Positions 1 through 7,430 of a DNA stretch of 9,494 bases are shown here, in pieces. The notes beneath the pieces were generated by a model, which worked only from the letters and a program-made list of their open reading frames with translations, was not told the DNA's origin and ran no database searches. Origin of the DNA: an uncultured Syntrophobacteraceae bacterium (GTDB taxonomy: Bacteria; Desulfobacterota; Syntrophobacteria; Syntrophobacterales; Syntrophobacteraceae); assembly GCA_937889795.1 (NCBI GenBank), contig CALBZH010000822.1:1-9494 (forward strand). The letters are read 5' to 3'. A program made the position numbers and the translations under genes. Every line of letters starts with the position of its first letter. Within the stretch, counting starts at the first letter, position 1.

Positions 1-6
1 TTCGAC

Positions 7-34
7 TGAAACCTGAACACTGAAACCTGAAACC
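7..34. repeat. Four tandem heptamers at the left contig edge
   Basis: Four consecutive 7-mers can be read directly: TGAAACC (7-13), TGAACAC (14-20), TGAAACC (21-27) and TGAAACC (28-34). The second copy differs by an A/C swap. Seen as a longer unit, a 13-base string is repeated at 5-17 and 19-31. All three plus-strand frames carry stops here, so this is intergenic. More copies may lie outside the contig. The function is unknown; heptameric short tandem repeats occur between genes in several bacterial groups. Confidence 0.75.
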
Positions 35-154
35 AACGGTCTCGAATTGCACGCGCGGATGATGGGGGAGCAGACAACAAGCCCGAAGGTATCTCGTTGC
101 TGGATGAATCAGGAGATGGAGACAGGGGAGTCTCTGAATGATGCGGGGGCTCCC

Positions 155-182
155 TTGCAGCGGATGAAAGGCGTGTTATATC
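155..182 (+). promoter_or_regulatory. Possible sigma-70 promoter for the BI-1 family gene
   Basis: TTGCAG at 155-160 resembles a -35 box, and TATATC at 177-182 resembles a -10 box. They are separated by 16 bases, one short of the optimum. It lies about 50 bases upstream of the ATG at 232. Both boxes are imperfect, so this is only a candidate by inspection. Confidence 0.3.
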
Positions 183-231
183 TTTGCATCGAGCTAGGCG
201 TGAAAGGATTCTGCATAAGAAAGGATGCATC

Positions 232-933
232 ATGAACGACCAAATCTATTACCGAAGTGAGCGCGTTGCCGCGGCTCAGGGGGAATTCGTTCGGAGGGTT
301 TACAACTGGATGGGGCTCGGGCTGGCCCTGACGGCCGTAGTCGCTCTTTACACCGCTTCGAGCACGAGCATGCTCGCGTTCATCCTTGGGAGCCCCATGG
401 TCTTCTTCGGTCTGATCATCGCCGAGCTTGGGCTTGTGATCGCGCTCAGTGCGGGCATCAACCGGATGCAGGCGTCAACGGCGGGGATCATGTTCTTTCT
501 CTATTCGGCCCTCAATGGGCTGACGCTCTCAGTGATTCTGATCGCCTACACCCGTGCGTCCATCGCCAGTACCTTCTTTGTCACCGCCGGAACGTTCGGA
601 GCGATGAGCCTTTACGGGTACACGACGCAGCGTGACCTGACCTCGTGGGGGAGCTTCCTCACCATGGGCTTGATCGGCGTCGTCCTCGCGTCGCTGGTCA
701 ATCTCTTTTTCAAGAGCCCGGCGATTTATTGGCTGGTGACGTACGCCGGGATCATCGTGTTTGTGGGACTGGCCGCCTATGATGCTCAAAAGATCAAGGC
801 CATGGCCCTTCAGGGCTTCGGAGACGAACAGGCCGAGCGCAAGGGAGCGATCATCGGCGCTTTGCAGCTCTATCTGGACTTCATCAACTTGTTCCTGCTG
901 CTGCTGAGAATCTTCGGCAGACAAAGAGATTAG
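232..933 (+). CDS. Bax inhibitor-1/YccA family multipass membrane protein
   Basis: A 233-residue, very hydrophobic protein with about seven membrane segments, matching the BI-1/YccA (UPF0005, TMBIM) family in length and sequence. Near the C-terminus it has the family signature AYDAQKIK (182-189), followed by the last helix with YLDFINLF (214-221) and a basic tail. D184 and D216 are candidates for the di-aspartyl pair that gates calcium leak in the Bacillus homologue YetJ; that role is known for the family and inferred here. E. coli YccA interacts with the FtsH protease, so membrane-protein quality control is another possible role. I chose the ATG at 232 because AAGGA lies at 221-225, six bases upstream; an in-frame ATG at 184 would add 16 basic, non-conserved residues. 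The gene stands alone, with a candidate promoter before it and a strong terminator after it. Confidence 0.93.
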   Translation: MNDQIYYRSERVAAAQGEFVRRVYNWMGLGLALTAVVALYTASSTSMLAFILGSPMVFFGLIIAELGLVIALSAGINRMQASTAGIMFFLYSALNGLTLSVILIAYTRASIASTFFVTAGTFGAMSLYGYTTQRDLTSWGSFLTMGLIGVVLASLVNLFFKSPAIYWLVTYAGIIVFVGLAAYDAQKIKAMALQGFGDEQAERKGAIIGALQLYLDFINLFLLLLRIFGRQRD

Positions 934-989
934 GGCTTGTTTCATTCGGACGCTGCCGGCCCATAGGGTTGAGATGGGTCTTGACGTTT

Positions 990-1029
990 ACGGGTTCAAT
1001 GGGTGAGCATTGTACCCGTTTTTCGTTTT
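990..1029 (+). terminator. Intrinsic terminator after the BI-1 family gene
   Basis: The arm ACGGGTTCAATG (990-1001) pairs with CATTGTACCCGT (1008-1019) across a 6-base loop, GGTGAG. The only mismatch is T995 against T1013, giving a 12-position stem with 11 pairs. Directly after it comes TTTTT (1019-1023) and, after CG, TTTT (1026-1029). This is a textbook Rho-independent terminator on the plus strand, 56 bases past the stop codon. It should end the BI-1 family transcript and implies that typA has its own promoter in 1030-1100, though no convincing -35/-10 pair stands out there. Confidence 0.88.
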
Positions 1030-1102
1030 CTGGAGCCATCACTATTCATTGTGTATCGGGAGCGCTGAGCTGGAAAAGGAGCGCCACCCGCGAAGAGGAC
1101 TC

Positions 1103-2887
1103 ATGCAAACACGCCAGGATTTACGCAACATCGCCATTATCGCCCACGTGGATCACGGGAAGACGACGCTGGTGGATGCCATGCTCTGGCAGAGCGGCGT
1201 CTTTCGTGACAACGAGCAGGTTTCGGAACGGGTCATGGACAGCCTTGATCTCGAGCGGGAAAAAGGCATCACCATCATGGCCAAGAACACCGCCGTGACC
1301 TACAAAGGAGTCAAGATCAATATTGTGGACACGCCGGGGCACGCCGATTTCGGCGGAGAAGTCGAGCGCACCCTGAACATGGTCGACGGGGTGATGCTTC
1401 TGGTCGATGCCACGGAAGGGCCACTTCCTCAGACGCGGTTCGTGCTGGGCAAGGCCCTGGAACGCGGGCTGCCGCCCATTTTGGTGATCAACAAGATCGA
1501 CCGGCCCGACAAGCGCATCACGGAAGTGCTCGATGAAGTGTATGATCTGTTCATCGACTTGGACGCGTCCGAGGAGCAGTTGGACTTTCCTGTTCTTTAC
1601 ACCAATGCGAAGGCCGGAATCGCTCTCACGGATCCGGAAGGAGAGGGACGCGACCTGGTACCCCTCTTCGAGGCGATTCTTGCGTCCATCCCCGCTCCAT
1701 CCTACGATCCTGACGGGTCGCTGCAGTTTCTGGTTACCAACCTGCACTACAGCGACTACGTCGGCAGGATCGCGGTGGGCAAGATTGTGAGCGGCGCGTT
1801 GCAGCGCGGGCGGGAGGTGGCGCTCCTCAAAACGGGGGAGGTTCTCCGCAAGGCTTCCTTGAGCGTGGTCTACACCTATGAAGGGCTGAACCGTGTCGAG
1901 CGCGACAGCATCCAGGCCGGTGATATCGCGGCAGTGGCGGGCGTGGACGACGTCTACATTGGGGATACCCTGGGCGATCTTGTGGATCCGCGGCCGCTGC
2001 CCACCATCACGGTCGAGGAGCCGACCATTTCGATGGTCTTCTCCGTGAATACCTCGCCCTTTGCCGGCAAGGAAGGCAAGTACCTGACTTCCCGGCACAT
2101 CAAGGAACGGCTGGACAAGGAGCTCCTCTACAATGTGAGCATCCGGGTGGAGCAGGCGGAAAACCGCGATTCGTTTCGGGTCGGCGCACGGGGGGAGTTG
2201 CAGTTGGCGGTGCTGGTTGAGACCATGCGGCGGGAAGGATTTGAGCTCTCCCTTTCCAAGCCCAAGATCATCACGCGGAGCGAGAACGGGCAGCTCCTTG
2301 AGCCGATGGAGCTTGCCGTGGTGGACCTCCCGGAAAAGTTCGTCGGGATTGTCACGGAGATGCTCAGCGGACGACGTGGTCAAATGACCAAAATGGTCAA
2401 CAACGGCTTCGGGCGCGTTCGGCTCGAGTTCGAAATCCCTTCGAGGGGGCTCATCGGTTTTCGGAGCCAGTTTCTGACCGATACCCGTGGAACCGGCATT
2501 CTGAACACACTGGTCATCGGCTACACGCCCTATGCCGGAGAAATCAGTGGTCGCCCGAACGGAGTGCTCATCTCCGACCGATCGGGCCGGGCAGTGACAT
2601 ATGCCATCTTTCATCTGCAGCCGCGGGGCACCATTTTCGTCAACCCCGGAGACCCCGTCTATCCGGGCATGATCGTGGGCGAAAATTCACGGTCCACCGA
2701 CATGTGGGTCAACATCACGAAAGAAAAGAAGCTCACCAATATCCGGGCTGCAGGCTCGGATGAGGCACTGCGACTTATCCCACCCCGTCAATTCACTCTC
2801 GAGCAGGCCATGGAGTATATCAGCGACGATGAGCTTGTCGAGGTCACACCGCTCTCCATAAGGCTTCGCAAAATGGGAGGCCGATAG
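1103..2887 (+). CDS. typA: Ribosome-associated translational GTPase TypA/BipA
   Basis: A 594-residue translational GTPase, close to the 600-615 usual for TypA/BipA, so full length. The GTPase motifs are all present: G1 AHVDHGKT (14-21), the switch I stretch LEREKGITI (50-58), G3 DTPGH (76-80) and G4 NKID (130-133). EF-G-like domains II, III and V and the TypA-specific C-terminal domain follow, ending around [13 protein letters not shown] and a basic LRKMGGR tail. The protein binds the ribosome like EF-G and supports 50S assembly and growth under cold and other stress; this is family knowledge. I chose the ATG at 1103 because the protein then starts [21 protein letters not shown], as in homologues, with GAGGA at 1095-1099 (a short 3-base gap). 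An upstream ATG at 1010 lies inside the terminator hairpin and is rejected. The next gene begins within about 40-60 bases and no terminator is visible between, so read-through into the polysaccharide locus is possible. Confidence 0.97.
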   Translation: MQTRQDLRNIAIIAHVDHGKTTLVDAMLWQSGVFRDNEQVSERVMDSLDLEREKGITIMAKNTAVTYKGVKINIVDTPGHADFGGEVERTLNMVDGVMLLVDATEGPLPQTRFVLGKALERGLPPILVINKIDRPDKRITEVLDEVYDLFIDLDASEEQLDFPVLYTNAKAGIALTDPEGEGRDLVPLFEAILASIPAPSYDPDGSLQFLVTNLHYSDYVGRIAVGKIVSGALQRGREVALLKTGEVLRKASLSVVYTYEGLNRVERDSIQAGDIAAVAGVDDVYIGDTLGDLVDPRPLPTITVEEPTISMVFSVNTSPFAGKEGKYLTSRHIKERLDKELLYNVSIRVEQAENRDSFRVGARGELQLAVLVETMRREGFELSLSKPKIITRSENGQLLEPMELAVVDLPEKFVGIVTEMLSGRRGQMTKMVNNGFGRVRLEFEIPSRGLIGFRSQFLTDTRGTGILNTLVIGYTPYAGEISGRPNGVLISDRSGRAVTYAIFHLQPRGTIFVNPGDPVYPGMIVGENSRSTDMWVNITKEKKLTNIRAAGSDEALRLIPPRQFTLEQAMEYISDDELVEVTPLSIRLRKMGGR

Positions 2888-2924
2888 GGATCGATCCTCG
2901 TATCGCTGTTGACCGCGGCCCCTG

Positions 2925-3950
2925 TTGAAGAGTAGAGAAGATCAAGAGGTGCTGGGGAGGCAGTCGAAACGAGTCGAAATTCGGTTATCAAGAGCTGGCG
3001 GTCCGCGGTTGAAGCTTGTCATTACGATAGACGTGGAAGAGGAGGGGCTTTTCCGCCGGAGCTACAGCCGAGGGCCTCAGGGGGTTCAAAACGTTGCGCA
3101 CCTACGTCGCATCGAGCCCATCAGTAGGGAGCTCGGACTGCCTTTGACGTTGCTGGTCACCCATTCGGTGGTTTGCAGTCCCTCCTGCCAGGATGTGCTG
3201 CGTTTTTGGCGCGATGCGCTTCGAGCGGAAATCGGCGCCCATCTGCATCCTTGGAGCACGCCGCCGTTTCATCACACGGCCCATCCCGAGCCGGTCTTAT
3301 CGGACCTCATCCCGGAATCCGTGCTCGGCGCCAAGATGGAAACCCTTCTGGCCGCTTTGTGGCACCACCTCGGAGTCGTTCCGCGTGCGTTCCGGATGGG
3401 ACGGTTTGACTTAGGATCGCGGGTGACGAGACTTTTGCCGCAATATGGCTTTTGGGTTGACAGCAGTGTTGTTCCCTTGAGGACCGATCATGGGGTTGAT
3501 CATTTCCTCGCTCCCCGGGATCCTTTCTGGCTGGATGCTCCCGGTGAGCAACGCTCCGTCCTCGAAGTCCCCCTCACCATGATCCCTATTTCGAACAACA
3601 TGCCGCCTGCTGCATATCGAGCGGCCCAGGTTTTGCCGCCGCGGATGGCTGCACTGTTCCTGTCGACGTTCAGACACATGGCCGTTGTCGGCATTCATCC
3701 CGCCTGGTATCCTCTAGCCTCCATGAAATGGGCGGCTTGGCTTCACCGTCGGCGCGGCGGACATGTGCTCAACATGTTTCTGCACTCCTCTGAGCTCGCA
3801 CCCGGTGCGACCCCTCGGTTCGCCACCGAAGCTGCCGTGCGTCGTCTGGTTAACAAAATGGTCGCGTTCCTGAAATGGCTTATTCGAACGGGTCCGGTGG
3901 AGCCTGTTCGCTTGTCCGATCTTCATCCAGGGCACCGTCCTTCCCCGTGA
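2925..3950 (+). CDS. Polysaccharide deacetylase family protein (WalW-like, NodB-type fold)
   Basis: Up to 341 residues. It resembles the WalW-like branch of polysaccharide deacetylases found in exopolysaccharide and LPS loci. Numbered from the TTG at 2925, it has ITIDVEEEG (33-41, in place of the NodB TFDD), EIGAHLHPWSTPPF (102-115, metal-site histidines H106 and H108), FRMGRFD (156-162) and HSSEL (287-291). These are the positions of the catalytic Asp, the metal ligands, the Arg-containing motif and the C-terminal His of the family. Its likely job is N- or O-deacetylation of a glycan or of a lipid-linked intermediate; the substrate cannot be told. There is no signal peptide, so it probably acts in the cytoplasm. 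The start is uncertain: TTG 2925, GTG 2949 and TTG 3009 are all in frame and none has a convincing ribosome-binding site, but all precede the first conserved motif. Hence the 5' end could be up to 84 bases further right. Confidence 0.82.
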   Translation: MKSREDQEVLGRQSKRVEIRLSRAGGPRLKLVITIDVEEEGLFRRSYSRGPQGVQNVAHLRRIEPISRELGLPLTLLVTHSVVCSPSCQDVLRFWRDALRAEIGAHLHPWSTPPFHHTAHPEPVLSDLIPESVLGAKMETLLAALWHHLGVVPRAFRMGRFDLGSRVTRLLPQYGFWVDSSVVPLRTDHGVDHFLAPRDPFWLDAPGEQRSVLEVPLTMIPISNNMPPAAYRAAQVLPPRMAALFLSTFRHMAVVGIHPAWYPLASMKWAAWLHRRRGGHVLNMFLHSSELAPGATPRFATEAAVRRLVNKMVAFLKWLIRTGPVEPVRLSDLHPGHRPSP

Positions 3951-4004
3951 AAGGCAGCATGGTTTGAATGGCGACCCATTTGAGATTCCAGGACAGTCGT
4001 CAAC

Positions 4005-4008
4005 GAGG
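4005..4008 (+). promoter_or_regulatory. Ribosome-binding site that decides the start at 4018
   Basis: GAGG at 4005-4008 sits nine bases before the ATG at 4018. The upstream in-frame TTG at 3964 has only AAGG at 3951-3954 and would add 18 residues without family resemblance, so 4018 is preferred. Confidence 0.55.
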
Positions 4009-4017
4009 CATCTTGAA

Positions 4018-5793
4018 ATGAAGAACAAGAAATTGATCATGACGCTTCTGGTGCGGGATGAAGTTGATATTGTCCAATGCAACATTGAGTTCCATCTTCG
4101 AATGGGGGTTGATTTTATCATTGCTACAGATAATGGATCCCGAGATGGAACTCGAGAGATACTTGAAAAATATAGAGAAAAAGGGGTTCTGCACCTGATT
4201 GACGAAGGTCGGCACGATATGAGCCAGGCAGAGTGGGTCAATCGAATGGGCTCCATCGCTTGCGAACAGTACGGTGCCGATGTCATCTTTCATTGTGATG
4301 CGGATGAATTATGGCTTCCAAAATCTGGAAATTTGAAGCATGAAATATTAAAAAGATCTGAAAATATATTGAGTGTCCATGTTAAGCAAGTCTTATTGAT
4401 TGACAAGAATGGTGAAGAGCGATTTCCTGAAGATTCACGATTTGTAGTCACCAAACCGATAGATATCATGGATGATTTTCAATCTAACAATTTTTTATTA
4501 TATCGAGCCCTGCCAAAGGTAATATTTAAATCAGACAAAATTAAATTTGAAGTTTCAATGGGAAACCATTCCGTTACTAATGCGCTTCCAGAAAATAGCG
4601 TCGGTGTATCGCAGGATATCGTCATCTATCATTTTTTGCTAAGAAGTAAGCAGCAGTTCTTCAGGAAGGTGGTGAACGCTGGAAGCGCTCTCGAGAGAAA
4701 TCCTCAGTTGGATCAGAGGATCAGTTTTCATGTACGGCATTGGTATGATCAATACAAAAAGGGGTTATTGGAGGGAGAATATCACAAGATGCTGGTCAGC
4801 TATTGTGATGTTCAGTATTTGCTGAGACTAGGTCATATTCAGTGTATCGACATTCAATCTATTATGCATGATGGGAGATCTAAAATTGGTGACTGGATGC
4901 TCTATCATCAAAACGTGAAATCCAAGTTTACTCTTCATTGTAAAGAGAATAGATGGCCCCTTTCTAATTTTATTCTTTATGATTTGGTTAGAAACTTACA
5001 GCCTGAGCTTATGATTATGCTTGGGGGCGGGAGGAGTGATTGTGTTCACTCTGCGTGTCAGGCGGCACGCGATAGCTCACTCGCCATGGAATTATGTCTC
5101 GTTGATCCGTGCCTGAATGATAAATTTGTGGAAATCAATGGGAAATCATTCAGGACTGAATTAGACGATATTGTCGGTCAATATGGACAAGCGATTAACA
5201 TTCACTGGTTGGCGAAGGGTTGTGATAAAATTGATGAAGATTTTGTAGAATCATCAATAGATATACTTCAGGTTGTAGGCTTTGAATTTATGGATAGTGT
5301 TATAAATGATTTTCAGAGGTGGTTGACTAAGATAAAACATGGCGGATGTATTGTTCTGAATAATTTTTATTTTAGATATCATGGAATATCATGTCAATAT
5401 TTCAGAGACATGGTTTTGAGGCAAAACGAAAATGTGAAATGGATTGAATCGCATGGGCTTGTTATGTGTTTTAAGGATGGTGATAATTATAGGAAATTTA
5501 ACGATTGGAGAGAGCCATCGGTGCTGTATTATTTAGATGTTTTAGACAATGAAAAGAGTGGTTACATTATTGATGACATAGATGATGTAATTGGTGATTA
5601 TGGATATAAAAAGGAACAGGTTTTTAGTCTAGAACGGCAGCTGTGGGCTGCTCATGATGAAATAAAGAGAATGAATCATGAGATAAATATTCTCTGTAAT
5701 TCGGTCAGCTGGAGGGTGACGGCTCCTTTGCGTCTATTTAAACAGTACTTTCCGCGATTGTGTGCGTGGATTAGACGCTTCATGGTGCAATAA
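4018..5793 (+). CDS. Glycosyltransferase fused to a degenerate methyltransferase-like domain
   Basis: A 591-residue protein in three parts. (1) A GT2/GT92-like glycosyltransferase: MTLLVRDEVD (8-17), ATDNGSRDGT (36-45) and the nucleotide-sugar/metal motif HCDADELWLP (92-101). (2) About residues 320-470, a region laid out like the class I methyltransferases (Methyltransf_24 type) common in capsule genes: a glycine loop IMLGGGRSD (333-341), an acidic turn LVDP, then IDILQVVGFEF (414-424) and HGGCIVLNNF (441-450). Active relatives usually read roughly IDLLHIDGxHxYE and GGxIxxHD; here the Asp, His and HD are replaced, so methyl transfer may be lost. (3) A heptad-like stretch from about 537, then SVSWRVTAPLR (562-572), a C-terminal motif seen on many large surface-glycan glycosyltransferases. 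It probably adds a sugar to the glycan of this locus, at the cytoplasmic membrane face. The gene is much richer in AT than its neighbours (15 GC of 60 at 4321-4380; 16 of 60 at 5281-5340), which suggests acquisition. Donor and acceptor are unknown. Confidence 0.85.
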   Translation: MKNKKLIMTLLVRDEVDIVQCNIEFHLRMGVDFIIATDNGSRDGTREILEKYREKGVLHLIDEGRHDMSQAEWVNRMGSIACEQYGADVIFHCDADELWLPKSGNLKHEILKRSENILSVHVKQVLLIDKNGEERFPEDSRFVVTKPIDIMDDFQSNNFLLYRALPKVIFKSDKIKFEVSMGNHSVTNALPENSVGVSQDIVIYHFLLRSKQQFFRKVVNAGSALERNPQLDQRISFHVRHWYDQYKKGLLEGEYHKMLVSYCDVQYLLRLGHIQCIDIQSIMHDGRSKIGDWMLYHQNVKSKFTLHCKENRWPLSNFILYDLVRNLQPELMIMLGGGRSDCVHSACQAARDSSLAMELCLVDPCLNDKFVEINGKSFRTELDDIVGQYGQAINIHWLAKGCDKIDEDFVESSIDILQVVGFEFMDSVINDFQRWLTKIKHGGCIVLNNFYFRYHGISCQYFRDMVLRQNENVKWIESHGLVMCFKDGDNYRKFNDWREPSVLYYLDVLDNEKSGYIIDDIDDVIGDYGYKKEQVFSLERQLWAAHDEIKRMNHEINILCNSVSWRVTAPLRLFKQYFPRLCAWIRRFMVQ

Positions 5794-5840
5794 GAGGGCA
5801 TGATTCTGCCGCCAAAGCCTTCGGATGGTTCTAGAGGACA

Positions 5841-5845
5841 AGGGG
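5841..5845 (+). promoter_or_regulatory. Ribosome-binding site that decides the start at 5851
   Basis: AGGGG at 5841-5845, within a purine-rich run that begins at AGAGGA (5833-5838), lies five bases before the ATG at 5851. The alternative ATG at 5800 has AAGAGGG almost touching it, and its extra 17 residues do not resemble a GT2 N-terminus. Confidence 0.55.
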
Positions 5846-5850
5846 CATCA

Positions 5851-6651
5851 ATGCATAAGGACCAGAAGATCATTGTGGTCATGCCCGCCTACAACGCGGC
5901 GCGAACCCTGCTTATGACTTACGAGGAAATCATGGCTCAGGAGATTGTGGACCTGATCATCATCGTCGATGATGCGAGCCATGATGAAACGGTGCGGATT
6001 GCCAGGGCGCTGCCTCGGACGAAGCTGCACATCCATGAGAGTAACCGCGGGTACGGCGCGAATCAGAAGACCTGTTATCAGCTGGCACTGCAGGAAGGGG
6101 CGGACATCATCATCATGGTCCACCCGGACTACCAATACACCCCAAAGCTCATTCCCGCCATGGCATCCCTCATCGGCAACGGCCTTTACCACTGTGTTCT
6201 CGGGTCGAGGATTCTGGGCGGCCATGCGTTGTCGGGAGGGATGCCGCTCTGGAAGTATGTCGCCAATCGAATCCTCACTCTGGCGGAGAACCTCCTGCTT
6301 GGGGCGAAGCTCTCCGAATACCACACGGGATACCGTGCCTTTTCCCGCGAGCTGCTCGACCAGCTGCCCTTTGACGCAAACTCCGATGATTTTGTGTTTG
6401 ACAATGAAATGCTCACACAGATTCTCTGGCTGGACTACCGAATCGGCGAGGTGAGCTGTCCGACGAAATACTTCGCGGAAGCCTCGTCGATCAATTTCTT
6501 GCGGAGTCTAAAGTACGGCATGCAGTGCCTGGTTACGGCTGTCAAGTTTCGGCTGGCAAGAGCGCGGGTGATTGAATCGCGTCTCTATCCATCGGCGGTG
6601 CGGCGATGGGATGGCCGGGAATCGCAAGCCAATCGGACCTGTCCCCCTTAA
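5851..6651 (+). CDS. GT2 family glycosyltransferase, DPM1-like
   Basis: A 266-residue family 2 glycosyltransferase resembling polyprenyl-phosphate sugar synthases (DPM1/DpgS-like). The GT-A fold begins with IIVVMPAYNAARTL (7-20), followed by IIIVDDASHDET (36-47), ESNRGYGANQ and then MVHPDYQY (89-96). In this last motif a single Asp (D93) stands where the usual DxD metal-binding motif would be; HPDYQY is a recurrent variant of this subfamily and not an obvious lesion. GSRILGG and the EYHTGYRAFS stretch (acceptor side) are also present. I see no C-terminal membrane anchor, only an amphipathic basic tail. It should either transfer a sugar to a lipid carrier or extend the lipid-linked glycan on the cytoplasmic face; the sugar cannot be told. 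Base composition returns to the GC-rich background here. The next gene starts 8 bases after its stop, so the two are probably co-transcribed. Confidence 0.88.
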   Translation: MHKDQKIIVVMPAYNAARTLLMTYEEIMAQEIVDLIIIVDDASHDETVRIARALPRTKLHIHESNRGYGANQKTCYQLALQEGADIIIMVHPDYQYTPKLIPAMASLIGNGLYHCVLGSRILGGHALSGGMPLWKYVANRILTLAENLLLGAKLSEYHTGYRAFSRELLDQLPFDANSDDFVFDNEMLTQILWLDYRIGEVSCPTKYFAEASSINFLRSLKYGMQCLVTAVKFRLARARVIESRLYPSAVRRWDGRESQANRTCPP

Positions 6652-6659
6652 GGGCTCTT

Positions 6660-7430
6660 ATGGGTGTGCCATCATTGATCACGGTTTCCGTCGTCAGTCA
6701 TTTACACGGCCGCCTTGTTGTCAGTCTTCTCGATGACATTCAAAACCACTGTGGCGAGCTTGTGGAAGTCTTGGTGACCTTGAATGTTGATGAGCCGTTG
6801 ACGTTGGATAGGGGCCGTTATGACTTCCCGATTCACGTCGTTCTGAACGACAAGGGACGAGGATTTGCGGCCAATCACAATGCCGCTTTCAGGAGGAAGC
6901 GGGGCTCCTATTTTTGCGTCATAAACCCCGATGTCAGGATGCGGTGCAACCCGTTTCCGGCACTCCTTGAGTGCTGCAGGGAGCGGGAAATCGGGTGCGT
7001 GGCACCCAGGGTGCTCGACTCTTCTGGCAGGATCGAGAAAAGCGCCAGGAGTTTTCCGACCCCGAAGAGTCTTGCCCGGAAGGCTCTGGGCTGTGAGTCG
7101 ACCCGGGCAGATGAGGCAATCGGCGAGGGCTGCCAGTTCCCGGACTGGGTGGCCGGCATGATGATGCTGTTTCCGGCGGCGGCATACGAGGCGGTCTCTG
7201 GCTTCGATGAAGCGTACTATCTGTATTACGAGGACGTGGACATCTGTGCGCGTCTATGGGGGGCCGGGTACAAGGTGGCTCTGTGTCCGCAGGCTCATGT
7301 GGTGCACGATGCGAGGCGCGATAGCCACCGCAATCCGAGATACATGGCGTGGCATCTTGCCAGCATGCTCCGCTTTTTCGGGAGGAAATGGGTGGGCTAT
7401 TCTCATTGCGGACGCGGATTGCGGCGATGA
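6660..7430 (+). CDS. GT2 family glycosyltransferase, WbbL rhamnosyltransferase-like
   Basis: A 256-residue GT2 of the WbbL/rhamnosyltransferase group. It shows ITVSVVSHLHG (7-17), a glycine/asparagine segment with AANHNAAF, the metal-site variant VINPDV (87-92), WVAGMMML (163-170) and GFDEAYYLYYEDVDIC (181-196), whose Glu-Asp pair is the hallmark of this group and serves as the putative catalytic base region. Many members transfer L-rhamnose from dTDP-rhamnose, but the family also uses other donors and no rml genes lie in the window, so the sugar is left open. I chose the ATG at 6660 because AGGG (6651-6654) lies five bases upstream and the N-terminus then matches relatives; an in-frame ATG at 6606 would overlap the previous gene by 46 bases. 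Its TGA overlaps the ATG of the next gene (ATGA, 7427-7430), suggesting translational coupling. Confidence 0.9.
   Translation: MGVPSLITVSVVSHLHGRLVVSLLDDIQNHCGELVEVLVTLNVDEPLTLDRGRYDFPIHVVLNDKGRGFAANHNAAFRRKRGSYFCVINPDVRMRCNPFPALLECCREREIGCVAPRVLDSSGRIEKSARSFPTPKSLARKALGCESTRADEAIGEGCQFPDWVAGMMMLFPAAAYEAVSGFDEAYYLYYEDVDICARLWGAGYKVALCPQAHVVHDARRDSHRNPRYMAWHLASMLRFFGRKWVGYSHCGRGLRR

Larger units (their letters stand above)
1..231. other. Non-coding leader upstream of the BI-1 family gene
   Basis: The first 231 bases hold no gene I can support. Plus-strand frames close quickly at the left edge, and the small open frame at 47-235 has no family resemblance and overlaps the real start of the next gene. 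Apart from the heptamer repeat and a possible promoter near 155-182, I see no structured RNA or other recognisable element. Confidence 0.6.

Noticed and set aside
47..235. Small plus-strand open frame (62 codons) before the BI-1 family gene
   Set aside because: It has no convincing ribosome-binding site, its composition is not protein-like, and it overlaps the ATG at 232 in another frame.
529..945. Minus-strand open frame opposite the BI-1 family gene
   Set aside because: It is a low-complexity, charged product antisense to a clear membrane protein, with no ribosome-binding site or family resemblance.
981..1015. TTGACG (981-986) as a -35 box for typA
   Set aside because: No -10 box lies at 16-18 bases (the best, TTGTAC at 1010-1015, is 23 away), and a promoter here would fire into the terminator hairpin.
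1121..2614. A 497-codon open frame on the minus strand
   Set aside because: It lies wholly inside typA, which has every GTPase motif. The product is rich in His, Arg, Asp and Gln with no recognisable domain, as expected from the complement of a GC-rich coding gene.
2888..2897. Palindrome GGATCGATCC just after typA
   Set aside because: The ten-base palindrome has no loop and no following T-run, so it is neither a terminator nor a supported operator. It also falls in a GATC-rich sequence and could be chance.
3968..4021. 17-codon mini frame whose TGA overlaps the ATG at 4018, like a coupled leader peptide
   Set aside because: Its only nearby Shine-Dalgarno-like bases (AAGG, 3951-3954) are too far away. 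The peptide has no attenuator-type residue run, and a short open stretch like this is expected by chance.
3714..4286. Minus-strand open frame across the deacetylase/glycosyltransferase junction
   Set aside because: It overlaps two well-supported plus-strand genes and its product has no recognisable motif.
5848..6324. Minus-strand open frame inside the DPM1-like gene
   Set aside because: It is antisense to conserved GT2 motifs and has no protein-like features of its own.
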